From the NCBI RefSeq assembly GCF_044005705.1, contig NZ_JBIPKE010000012.1:248001-312000 (forward strand): 64,000 nt of DNA, in the 5' to 3' direction. The notes beneath the pieces are model-generated. The model made no database searches. It had not been told where the DNA came from and worked only from the letters and a program-made list of their open reading frames with translations. Positions 1-7,171 of the stretch are shown in pieces (the stretch's first letter is position 1; every line of letters starts with the position of its first letter). A program made the translations under genes and the position numbers. Source of the stretch: Marinoscillum luteum. GTDB lineage: Bacteria; Bacteroidota; Bacteroidia; Cytophagales; Cyclobacteriaceae.

Positions 1-301
1 AGTTAGCCGGATCGGCAGGGTCGTAATAAAGGCGGGCATGGTCTGCATCGCGACCTTCGGTGATCGTGTTTTCCACATCCACCTCTACATGGTAGACAGT
101 GCCTAGCGAGTCGGTATAGTCCATGAGGTAATAATTAATCGGAGTGGATGTGGTATCCAGCCGATAGCCAGTGATGACCGCCTCTGTCTCCACCCAATAA
201 AGCTGTTGATAAATATAGCTAGCGGGTAGGTAGTAGCCCAACCAGACCAGCCCCAGACCCGGCACCAGAAACCAAAGCTGATACAAATGAAATTGCCTCA
301 T
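1..301 (-). CDS. DUF3592-like membrane protein, partial (3' end outside the window)
   Basis: About 100 residues are visible, starting at the ATG complementary to 299-301. The N-terminus is one hydrophobic segment (roughly residues 8-30, rich in Leu, Trp and Tyr). A short extracytoplasmic-looking beta-rich part follows, with an internal TGYRLDTT stretch and an RLYYDPADPAN segment close to the window edge. The layout of a TM followed by a domain ending in 'R.YDP..P' resembles DUF3592 proteins, but the fold cannot be confirmed from the visible part. The gene is transcribed leftward, away from the sulfur island, and is separated from it by about 345 bp. No function is proposed. Confidence 0.6.
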   Translation of the reverse strand, partial: MRQFHLYQLWFLVPGLGLVWLGYYLPASYIYQQLYWVETEAVITGYRLDTTSTPINYYLMDYTDSLGTVYHVEVDVENTITEGRDADHARLYYDPADPAN

Positions 302-451
302 GTGATGAATTTAGATCAACCTGAGTGAATTAGCAATAGGTTCATTTCTGAGATGGGTCTTTTCTCCGAAATCGGTCAGTCTTATGAATCTCATTTCGAA
401 AATGATTGCTGGGATCTTGAGCCGCCATTCCTGGGTAGTGTGATCTCATCT

Positions 452-491
452 GCTTTGTCTTACCCTTCGACGGAGCTCAGGCTGACAAAGC
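452..491. repeat. REP-like imperfect inverted repeat
   Basis: GCTTTGTC (452-459) and GACAAAGC (484-491) are perfect inverted arms around a centre containing CTTCGACGGAGCTCAG. It lies in the 345-bp gap between the partial leftward gene and the hydroxylase gene. The rest of that gap holds the operator at 575-590 and nothing else I recognise. The core resembles dispersed extragenic palindromes seen in many bacteria. Only one copy is visible here, so repetitiveness is an inference. Confidence 0.4.
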
Positions 492-574
492 ACCAGTTCC
501 TCCGAAACAACTGATTTTATCATCAGCCATTCCGGATTTGCGAAAAATACCCCAAATAGGGTAGACCTTTCTTT

Positions 575-617
575 TGTAACTTTTGTTACCATCCTCGGGT
601 GGGTTTGCGTATCTTTA
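575..617 (+). promoter_or_regulatory. Crp/Fnr-type operator (site 1) and -7 box of the hydroxylase gene
   Basis: TGTAAC-TTTT-GTTACC (575-590) is a near-perfect 16-bp palindrome. TATCTTTA (610-617) follows, close to the Bacteroidota -7 consensus TAnnTTTG. The palindrome centre to the start of the -7 box is 27.5 bp, two less than at the three sister sites, and the last base is A rather than G, so this is the weakest of the four promoters. The gene start lies 57 bp downstream of the palindrome. Confidence 0.65.
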
Positions 618-646
618 TCGATCAGTCAAAGAAGTCATAAGCATCA

Positions 647-1549
647 ATGGAATCAATCATTACAGAAATACGAAACGGCTATGCGGGCTATGCGGGCTAC
701 CTCTGGCAAGAAATCACACACCCCACCTGGCACAATTACTTCTACTGGTTGCTCGGGGTGTCTGCATTTTTCTTTGCACTGGAACTCTTGAAGCCCTGGC
801 GTGTAGATCAGGCAAAGTTTCGGAAGGATTTCTGGTTGGACTTCTTCTACATGTTTTTCAATTTCTTTCTGTTTTCCCTCATCATCTACAATGCCGCCTC
901 CAATGTGGTGGTACACCTCTTCAATGACCTGCTGGGACTGCTGGGTATTACCAATCTGGTGGCTTTTGAAGTGATGAGCTGGCCCGTATGGGGCCATCTG
1001 CTGCTCGGCTTTGTGGTGCGCGATTTTGTGCAGTGGTGGATTCACCGCCTGCTGCATGCGAGTCCGCGGCTGTGGGAGTTTCACAAGGTGCACCATAGTG
1101 TGGCTGAGATGGGTTTTGCTGCCCACCTGAGATACCACTGGATGGAAAACGTGGTGTATCGCACCATTGAGTACATCCCGCTGGCACTCATCGGGATTGG
1201 TTTGCGCGATTTTTTTATCATCCATATTTTCACCCTGGCCGTTGGTCATTTCAATCATTCCAATTTCAAACTGAACCTCGGACCTTTGAAGTATATTTTC
1301 AATAACCCACAGATGCACATCTGGCATCATGCCTATCACTTGCCTGCAGAACGTCGATTAGGCGTTAATTTTGGATTGACGCTGAGTGTTTGGGATTATC
1401 TCTTTGGTACCGACTACATTCCCCACGATGGGCGCGATATCCAGCTGGGCTTTCCTGGTGTGGAGGAGTTTCCTGCCGACTTTATAGGGCAAAATACCCA
1501 TGGATTTTCTGGTAAGGTGACCAGTCCGGGCGATAAAAAGCCTGACTGA
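647..1549 (+). CDS. Sterol desaturase / fatty acid hydroxylase superfamily protein
   Basis: This 300-residue integral membrane protein has the histidine clusters of the membrane di-iron hydroxylase superfamily (PF04116): HRLLH (133-137), HKVHH (146-150), HFNHS (201-205) and HIWHH (224-228). Hydrophobic segments lie near 30-50, 65-85 and 110-130 and again around 180-200. Family members use O2 to hydroxylate or desaturate acyl chains, sterols or carotenoids; the substrate here is unknown. The gene stands alone but is preceded by the same palindrome as the sulfur genes, which suggests it belongs to that regulon. Start chosen at the ATG that gives the complete N-terminal hydrophobic region. Confidence 0.85.
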   Translation: MESIITEIRNGYAGYAGYLWQEITHPTWHNYFYWLLGVSAFFFALELLKPWRVDQAKFRKDFWLDFFYMFFNFFLFSLIIYNAASNVVVHLFNDLLGLLGITNLVAFEVMSWPVWGHLLLGFVVRDFVQWWIHRLLHASPRLWEFHKVHHSVAEMGFAAHLRYHWMENVVYRTIEYIPLALIGIGLRDFFIIHIFTLAVGHFNHSNFKLNLGPLKYIFNNPQMHIWHHAYHLPAERRLGVNFGLTLSVWDYLFGTDYIPHDGRDIQLGFPGVEEFPADFIGQNTHGFSGKVTSPGDKKPD

Positions 1550-1589
1550 TCCCCGGTAGATTTTTTACCTTTAGGCAAACACAAAGACC

Positions 1590-1751
1590 ATGGAGAACGA
1601 ACTGATTCCGAAGGAGGCCTACGCCGAAATAGAGCAAATGATCACCAGCGCTGAGAGCGTGGTGGGTATAGATGCTAAAAAGACCCATATTATTATCATA
1701 CACAAGCTGATGGAAATAGAGAAGCGATTGAAAGCCCTCGAGAATAAATAA
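1590..1751 (+). CDS. Small charged helical protein, 53 residues, unknown function
   Basis: The ATG at 1590 opens a 53-residue frame ending in TAA at 1751, 11 bp before the Crp/Fnr gene and in the same direction. The peptide is predicted mostly helical: an acidic N-terminal part, then KKTHIIIIHKL, then a charged amphipathic tail ending KALENK. A TACCTTTA box (about 1567-1574) resembles a -7 element just upstream. Its position as first gene of a probable two-gene unit with the regulator makes a real gene plausible. No family recognised. Confidence 0.55.
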   Translation: MENELIPKEAYAEIEQMITSAESVVGIDAKKTHIIIIHKLMEIEKRLKALENK

Positions 1752-1762
1752 GTGAAATCACA

Positions 1763-2404
1763 ATGAGCAACGAGACAGAAGATCTGGTACATCAGATTCT
1801 TGGCAGATCAGAGATAGAGCCTCAATTGGCCGAAGAGATCTTATCCATCGGTCGATTGAAGAAAGTGAAGGCAGGTGGGGTAGTCATAAGCCCTGATAGT
1901 ACGGGCAATGAAATGCCCATCGTACTGGAAGGTTTGCTGAAGGTAATGCGTCAGGATCAGACGGGCGGCGAAGTTTTTCTCTACTTCCTGGAGGGTGGGG
2001 AGACATGCGCCATGTCCATTACCTGCTGTATAGAAGGCAAAAAGAAGGCCTTTCATGTGGTGGCAGAGGAGGATTCTGTGCTTTGGATGATCCCTATGGC
2101 GTACATAGACAGCTGGGTGGTGAAGTACAAATCATTCAGGAAGTTTGTCTTTGATGCATATCAAACCCGTTTCGATGAGATGCTGAACACCATCGATAGT
2201 GTGGTCTTTCTAAAAATGGATCAAAGACTTTATAAATACCTACTTGACAAGAAACAGGCTTCAGGAACCTTCGTGATCAACAAGACGCATGAGCAAATCG
2301 CCAATGAGCTGAATACCTCCCGGGTGGTGGTCTCGCGGCTCCTGAAGCAGCTGGAGCGCGAAGGGAAGATAGAGCAATACCGCAACCGTATAGAAATCAT
2401 GTAA
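1763..2404 (+). CDS. Crp/Fnr family transcriptional regulator
   Basis: The protein has 213 residues: an N-terminal cyclic-nucleotide-binding-like beta-roll (about 25-115), a dimer helix (about 125-150) and a C-terminal winged helix (about 155-213). The recognition helix reads TSRVVVSRLLKQLE (185-198), so the Glu of the classical E-T-V-S-R contact motif is replaced by Val. Three cysteines, C82, C88 and C89, cluster in the beta-roll (GETCAMSITCC). There is no FNR-type N-terminal iron-sulfur Cys set and no obvious cAMP pocket. It lies between palindromes that fit a Crp/Fnr dimer, and inside a sulfide/cytochrome bd gene group. I infer that it is the local regulator and that the cysteines may sense persulfide or redox state; the second point is speculative. 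Confidence 0.9.
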   Translation: MSNETEDLVHQILGRSEIEPQLAEEILSIGRLKKVKAGGVVISPDSTGNEMPIVLEGLLKVMRQDQTGGEVFLYFLEGGETCAMSITCCIEGKKKAFHVVAEEDSVLWMIPMAYIDSWVVKYKSFRKFVFDAYQTRFDEMLNTIDSVVFLKMDQRLYKYLLDKKQASGTFVINKTHEQIANELNTSRVVVSRLLKQLEREGKIEQYRNRIEIM

Positions 2405-2410
2405 CTTGGA

Positions 2411-2456
2411 GTGTGACAATTGTTACACCGGAGGGTCAGGGAGTTTGATACTTTTG
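2411..2456 (+). promoter_or_regulatory. Crp/Fnr-type operator (site 2) and -7 box of the SulP operon
   Basis: The palindrome TGTGAC-AATT-GTTACA (2412-2427), extended by flanking G/C to 18 bp, lies only 8 bp after the regulator's stop codon. TACTTTTG (2449-2456) is a perfect TAnnTTTG box. Palindrome centre to box start is 29.5 bp, placing the centre near -41.5 of the expected transcript start, which is a class II activator position. The SulP start is 50 bp downstream of the palindrome. Confidence 0.75.
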
Positions 2457-2476
2457 GGGCTTCAAAAAGGTAAGCA

Positions 2477-4204
2477 ATGAAATTGATACACCAGATACTG
2501 CCCATCACGGCCTGGCTGCCTCAGTACAAAAAGACTCAGCTGAATGGCGACTTGTTTGCCGGTCTCACGGTTGGGATTATGCTGATTCCACAGGGGATGG
2601 CTTATGCGCTGATTGCGGGACTGCCCCCTGTTTATGGCTTGTATGCCTCCATCGTTCCGCAGCTCATCTATGCTTTGTTTGGTACTTCGCGGCAGCTTTC
2701 CGTGGCTCCTGTGGCCATGGACTCACTACTGGTAGCGGCCGGGGTATCAGTGCTGGCCACCGAGGGTACCGATTCCTACATTGGGTTTGCCATTCTTTTG
2801 GCGTTTTTTATGGGGGCCTTCCAGTTATTGCTGGGTGTACTGCGCCTGGGATTCATCACCAACCTGCTTTCAAAGCCAGTGATCAGCGGATTTACCTCCG
2901 CTGCGGCGCTCATTATCGGCCTCAATCAGTTGAAATACCTCATGGGGGTAGATCTGGTGAAAAGTAATAAGGTACATGAAATCCTCTGGGATGCTGTGCA
3001 AAGTATCAACCAGACACATTTGATGACGCTGGCCATAGGGATTGTGGGGATTGTCATCATCAAAGGAGTGAAGCGGATTCATTCCAGCATTCCCGGAGCC
3101 TTGATTGCGGTGATATTCGGTACGGCCTTGGTCTATTTTATGCAGCTGGAGTCTGCCGGTGTGAGCATAGTAAAAACCATACCCGATGGTTTGCCCTCTT
3201 TCAAATTGCCAGACCTCTCTTTGGGTCAGCTGGGTGAACTCATTCCGCTGGCACTCACCATCTCCGTGGTAGCCTTTATGGAGGCCTTTTCTGTGGCCAA
3301 GGCCATAGAAGCCAAGAAACGAAATTATAAAGTACAACCCAATCAGGAACTGGTGGCGCTTGGTGCGGCTAACTTAATAGGGTCGCTGTTTCAGTCTTTT
3401 CCGGTGACTGGTGGTTTTTCCCGATCGGCAGTCAACTACCAGTCCGGGGCACATACACCACTTTCGTCTGTGATCAGTGCAGTAGTGGTTTCTCTTACCC
3501 TCATCTTTCTCACACCACTGTTTTATTTCCTGCCCAAAGCCATTCTTGCTTCGGTGATTATGGTGGCGGTAGCCGGATTGATCGATTGGGCCTATGCCCG
3601 GCGACTGTGGAAAGACAGTCGGGTAGAATTCGCCCTCCTGATTGCTACCTTTTTGATCACCCTCAATTTTAGTATGGTGCCTGGCATCGTCAGCGGTATC
3701 GTATTGTCTATCCTGGTGCTTCTGTACAGGTCGGCATATCCGCATATCGCCAGACTGGGCAGGGTGCGGGGACATCACGAGTTTAGGAATATCAAACGAT
3801 TCAAGGACCTGGAGCAGTGGGAGCACGTCCTCATTTTGCGCTTAGATGCGCCGCTTACTTTCATCAATATTCAGTACTTTAAGGAATATATTGAGAATGC
3901 CGTAGATGATGCCCAGGGTCGGATAGAAACGCTTATATTAGATGCTGGCCCGCTCAGCTATCTGGACGCCACGGCCACCAGCGGGCTGAAGGATTTGTTG
4001 GACTTTTTGCATGAAAAAAAGATAGAGTTTCTGATCTGTGACCTGATTGGCCCTGTGAGGGATACCATGAAAAGGACAGGCTTGAATGAGGTTCTACATA
4101 AGGAAAATGTGTTTTTTGATCTGAACGAGGCAGTGAAATTTGCCACTACCCACAAGCAGGGGGACTACAAAGATTATGCGCTGCAGTCGGACTTAAAAGA
4201 CTAA
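2477..4204 (+). CDS. SulP family inorganic anion transporter with STAS domain
   Basis: This 575-residue protein has a multi-helix transporter core (about 10-420) starting with the family's LPAWLPQY-like entry (ITAWLPQYKKTQLNGD) and the conserved GIMLIPQGMAYALIAGLPP segment. A cytoplasmic STAS domain follows (about 445-555), with GPLSYLDATATSGLKDLLD as its signature loop. SulP proteins move sulfate, bicarbonate or other anions by symport or exchange. Given the neighbours, sulfate, sulfite or thiosulfate handling is likely, but the substrate cannot be read from sequence. The DUF202 gene follows after 4 bp, so the two form an operon under operator site 2. Confidence 0.93.
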   Translation: MKLIHQILPITAWLPQYKKTQLNGDLFAGLTVGIMLIPQGMAYALIAGLPPVYGLYASIVPQLIYALFGTSRQLSVAPVAMDSLLVAAGVSVLATEGTDSYIGFAILLAFFMGAFQLLLGVLRLGFITNLLSKPVISGFTSAAALIIGLNQLKYLMGVDLVKSNKVHEILWDAVQSINQTHLMTLAIGIVGIVIIKGVKRIHSSIPGALIAVIFGTALVYFMQLESAGVSIVKTIPDGLPSFKLPDLSLGQLGELIPLALTISVVAFMEAFSVAKAIEAKKRNYKVQPNQELVALGAANLIGSLFQSFPVTGGFSRSAVNYQSGAHTPLSSVISAVVVSLTLIFLTPLFYFLPKAILASVIMVAVAGLIDWAYARRLWKDSRVEFALLIATFLITLNFSMVPGIVSGIVLSILVLLYRSAYPHIARLGRVRGHHEFRNIKRFKDLEQWEHVLILRLDAPLTFINIQYFKEYIENAVDDAQGRIETLILDAGPLSYLDATATSGLKDLLDFLHEKKIEFLICDLIGPVRDTMKRTGLNEVLHKENVFFDLNEAVKFATTHKQGDYKDYALQSDLKD

Positions 4205-4208
4205 AGAC

Positions 4209-4472
4209 ATGGAGGAACGGGAAATGATACTAAGAGATCACCTGGCCCTGGATCGCACCAAGCTGGCCAATCAACGGACGTTATTGGCTTTCGTAAGGAC
4301 CAGCCTTTATCTGGTGGTATCGGGGATTGCCGTGATCAAGGTTGATTTTTTGGACAAAATCCGCTTTTTGGGCTTTATCCTTGTAGGGATTAGCCTGATT
4401 GTATTGATCCTGGGGATTTGGAATTATTTCCATTTCAGGAAAAAGATGATGAATCAATATCGGCAGGAATGA
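4209..4472 (+). CDS. DUF202 (YidH-like) small membrane protein
   Basis: These 87 residues carry the DUF202 hallmark, an N-terminal soluble stretch LALDRTKLANQRTLLAFVRT, followed by two transmembrane helices (about 30-47 and 53-73) and a basic C-terminus. The start codon is 4 bp after the SulP stop. DUF202 proteins have no firmly assigned function. Coupling to a SulP transporter in a single operon suggests an accessory membrane role here. Confidence 0.85.
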   Translation: MEEREMILRDHLALDRTKLANQRTLLAFVRTSLYLVVSGIAVIKVDFLDKIRFLGFILVGISLIVLILGIWNYFHFRKKMMNQYRQE

Positions 4473-4497
4473 GTTGTATACAGAGCTACTTTGGGTG

Positions 4498-4542
4498 TGT
4501 AACCATTGTTACATCAGGATCGTGGAGTAGTTCGTAAGTTTG
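4498..4542 (+). promoter_or_regulatory. Crp/Fnr-type operator (site 3) and -7 box of the CstB-like gene
   Basis: TGTAAC-CATT-GTTACA (4498-4513) has perfect 6-bp arms. TAAGTTTG (4535-4542) matches TAnnTTTG and begins 29.5 bp from the palindrome centre, exactly as at sites 2 and 4. The coding start is 63 bp downstream of the palindrome. Confidence 0.78.
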
Positions 4543-4575
4543 TAAAAGAATTCGCATTAAAACCTAAAAATAACA

Positions 4576-5985
4576 ATGAAGGTAGAACAGATTTATACAG
4601 GATGTCTCGCTCAGGGAGCTTATTATATAGAAAGTAATGGAGAAGCGGCGATCATCGATCCGTTGAGAGAGTCAGAGCCTTATATCCTGAAAGCCGAGAA
4701 GGAAGGAGCTAAGATCAAATATATTTTTGAGACCCACTTTCATGCTGACTTTGTGTCGGGACATGTGGATCTGGCTGCTAAGACCGGTGCCACCATTGTA
4801 TATGGGCCCAATGCCAAAACGGAGTATGACATTCACGAAGCTACTGACGGTGAGCTGTTTCAGATTGGAAAAATCGAGATAAAAGTATTGCACACTCCAG
4901 GACATACCATGGAGAGTACCACCTATCTACTGATAGATGAGGCCGGGATGGAACATGCTATTTTCAGTGGAGATACACTTTTCATTGGCGATGTGGGACG
5001 GCCCGATCTGGCTCAGAAAGGCACATTGACTCAGGATGACCTGGCGGGTTATTTATATGATAGCCTACGAACCAAGATCATAACCTTACCTGATGAGGTG
5101 ATCGTGTACCCGGCACATGGAGCAGGCTCGGCCTGTGGCAAAAACATGAGCAAGGAAACGACCGACCTGCTGGGCAACCAGAAGAAAACCAACTATGCAC
5201 TCAGGGCGGATATGACCAAAGAGGAATTTATCAAAGAAGTGACCGATGGTTTGCTGCCGCCACCACAGTACTTTGCGCAAAACGTGGCCATGAATAAGTC
5301 TGGTGCCAAAGGAATGGATGAGATCCTTGAAAAAGGAAATGTGCCTTTGGATGTAGAAACGTTTGAGGCAGTAGCTAATCACGAAGGAGCTTTGGTCTTG
5401 GATACCCGCTCTCCCGGAGAGTTTGCTGCTGACCATGTACCCAACTCCATCTTTATTGGTATTGATGGCAGTTTTGCGCCGTGGGTAGGAGCGTTGATCC
5501 CTGATTTGGAACAACCCATTGTATTCATAGCGCCCGAAGGCCGTGAGGAGGAGATCGTAACACGACTTTCCAGAGTGGGGTATGACAATACCCTGGGTTA
5601 TCTGAGCGGAGGGATAGCCGCATGGAAAGCTGCTGGAAAAGATACCGAGCAGGTCACTACTATTCCAGCGCATCAATTCGCAGGTGCTTACAAGGAAGGT
5701 GGCCTGAATGTGATGGATGTGCGAAAACCATCAGAATTTGAAGCTGAGCATGTGGAAGACGCGATGAACTTGCCACTGGATTTTATCAGTGAAAACATGG
5801 ATCAGGTGGACAAGAAGAAGCAATACCACATTCATTGTGCGGGAGGTTATCGCTCTATGATTGCAGCTTCGATATTGAAATCCCGGGGATTTGACAATAT
5901 TGTGGATGTGGCCGGAGGTTTCAAGGCCATCTCCGAAACGGATATACCTACTACCAATTATGTATGTCCTTCTACTTTGAAGTGA
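4576..5985 (+). CDS. cstB: CstB-type persulfide dioxygenase/sulfurtransferase (MBL - pseudo-rhodanese - rhodanese)
   Basis: The 469-residue protein has three domains. An ETHE1-like metallo-beta-lactamase domain (1-240) shows the mononuclear iron site: H54-x-H56 in ETHFHAD, H110 in HTPGH, D133 in SGDT and H181 in PAHG. The first rhodanese domain (about 262-355) has no catalytic Cys; its loop reads FIAPEGREEE. The second (about 366-455) carries C421 in HCAGGYRS. This order and the dead first rhodanese match CstB of Staphylococcus aureus, which oxidises persulfides and forms thiosulfate. The symbol is used by analogy. It is a single-gene unit with its own operator and a strong terminator, and probably detoxifies sulfide-derived persulfide together with the neighbouring transporters. 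Confidence 0.9.
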   Translation: MKVEQIYTGCLAQGAYYIESNGEAAIIDPLRESEPYILKAEKEGAKIKYIFETHFHADFVSGHVDLAAKTGATIVYGPNAKTEYDIHEATDGELFQIGKIEIKVLHTPGHTMESTTYLLIDEAGMEHAIFSGDTLFIGDVGRPDLAQKGTLTQDDLAGYLYDSLRTKIITLPDEVIVYPAHGAGSACGKNMSKETTDLLGNQKKTNYALRADMTKEEFIKEVTDGLLPPPQYFAQNVAMNKSGAKGMDEILEKGNVPLDVETFEAVANHEGALVLDTRSPGEFAADHVPNSIFIGIDGSFAPWVGALIPDLEQPIVFIAPEGREEEIVTRLSRVGYDNTLGYLSGGIAAWKAAGKDTEQVTTIPAHQFAGAYKEGGLNVMDVRKPSEFEAEHVEDAMNLPLDFISENMDQVDKKKQYHIHCAGGYRSMIAASILKSRGFDNIVDVAGGFKAISETDIPTTNYVCPSTLK

Positions 5986-6016
5986 TTGATTGTTCTAATA
6001 GATAGTTTGATTTAAG

Positions 6017-6047
6017 AGGTGCTGATTGTTAAAGTCAGCACCTTTTT
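6017..6047 (+). terminator. Rho-independent terminator after the CstB-like gene
   Basis: AGGTGCTGA (6017-6025) pairs perfectly with TCAGCACCT (6035-6043) around a 9-nt loop. It runs into a T tract (6043-6047) with more T-rich sequence after one G. It separates the rightward gene from the convergent cydB. Confidence 0.9.
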
Positions 6048-6125
6048 GTTTTTCTATGAAGCAGGGTCTGAGAGAAAAGCCAACAGTTCATCAGATGAGA
6101 AAACTCCCGAACTTAAAATAATAGC

Positions 6126-7160
6126 CTAATAACTCAGCTCATCCATTTTTACTTTTCCCCGGAAGGTCCAAAAAACGAAGGTCGTGTAGGCCACAACCAA
6201 TGGTGTGCCTATGGCCGCTATGATCAGAAGGGTTCCCAGTGATTTTTCGGAAGCACTGGCATTATGAATCGTCAGGCTATTGGCAGGATCCTCATTGGAA
6301 AGAATAATCACAGGAAACAGCTCAATGGCTACCACAATGAGCAGCGTAGCAATGGAGATGCAGGAAAAGGCGAATGCATTGCCGTAGCGTTTTTTGCTGA
6401 TTAGTCTCGGAATATTGGCAATACTCAGGAAGGCAATCAAGGGCACGATGAATAGTGCTGGTTCGCCTTTGAACCGATCGGAAAGATGCGGAAAGTAGAT
6501 GAGGGTATAGAGAGTAGTGATACCGAAGCTCACCAGAAAGAAAATAATAGCCTGCTTTACATGCAGGGTCATTTTGATAAATTGTTTGCCTTCCGTCTTC
6601 ATGATGAGGTAGATCGCTCCATGCATCATGAAGAGCGCAAGGGTGCATATGCCCACCATTACTGCGTATGGGTTAAAAAAAGCAATCCAGTCGCCATCAA
6701 ATTCAAGATCGGGACCTATTGGCATTCCCTGAAGCACATTGCCCAATACCACACCCAGAAGCACGGCCAGCATGATGCTGGAAAAACTGTAAGCACCGTC
6801 CCACATGCTTTGCCACCATTTCATCGGCTCTTTGCTTCGAAACTCTATGGAAATAGCCCTGAAAATAATCAGTACCAAAAAAAGCATAAAGGGAATGTAC
6901 ATGGCAGAAAGCAGGGTGGCATAAACGATCGGGAATCCGGCAAACAAGGCACCTCCACCAATCACCAGCCACACTTCGTTGCCATCCCATACCGGGCCGA
7001 TGGCATTGAGCGCTGTTCTTCGGCTCTTGTCATCCTTAAAAAAGAGGTGCCAGGCACCGGCACCCAGGTCAAAGCCATCCAGAATGGCATATCCTGAGAA
7101 AACAGCTCCTACTACCAGAAACCACCACGTTGTATATTCTATGCCTATGAAAGTTGCCAT
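6126..7160 (-). CDS. cydB: Cytochrome bd ubiquinol oxidase subunit II
   Basis: The 344-residue multi-helix membrane protein has the CydB opening YTTWWFLVVGAVFSGYAILDGFDLGAG and the conserved NAIGPVWDGNEVWLVIGGGALFAGFP region. CydB pairs with CydA to form the high-affinity quinol:O2 oxidoreductase. The start lies 11 bp after the cydA stop, so the two form one leftward operon. cydX or a cydDC exporter is not seen nearby. Cytochrome bd resists sulfide inhibition in species studied, which fits its place beside the sulfur genes. Confidence 0.95.
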   Translation of the reverse strand: MATFIGIEYTTWWFLVVGAVFSGYAILDGFDLGAGAWHLFFKDDKSRRTALNAIGPVWDGNEVWLVIGGGALFAGFPIVYATLLSAMYIPFMLFLVLIIFRAISIEFRSKEPMKWWQSMWDGAYSFSSIMLAVLLGVVLGNVLQGMPIGPDLEFDGDWIAFFNPYAVMVGICTLALFMMHGAIYLIMKTEGKQFIKMTLHVKQAIIFFLVSFGITTLYTLIYFPHLSDRFKGEPALFIVPLIAFLSIANIPRLISKKRYGNAFAFSCISIATLLIVVAIELFPVIILSNEDPANSLTIHNASASEKSLGTLLIIAAIGTPLVVAYTTFVFWTFRGKVKMDELSY

Positions 7161-7171
7161 ATTGTGTGATT

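Noticed and set aside
653..1339. 228-residue leftward frame opposite the hydroxylase gene
   Set aside because: It is His-rich because the opposite strand encodes the histidine clusters and other conserved motifs; no signal, family or start context of its own.
6486..7097. 203-residue rightward frame opposite cydB
   Set aside because: cydB motifs are unambiguous in the other strand, and this frame is low in hydrophobic core and has no family resemblance.
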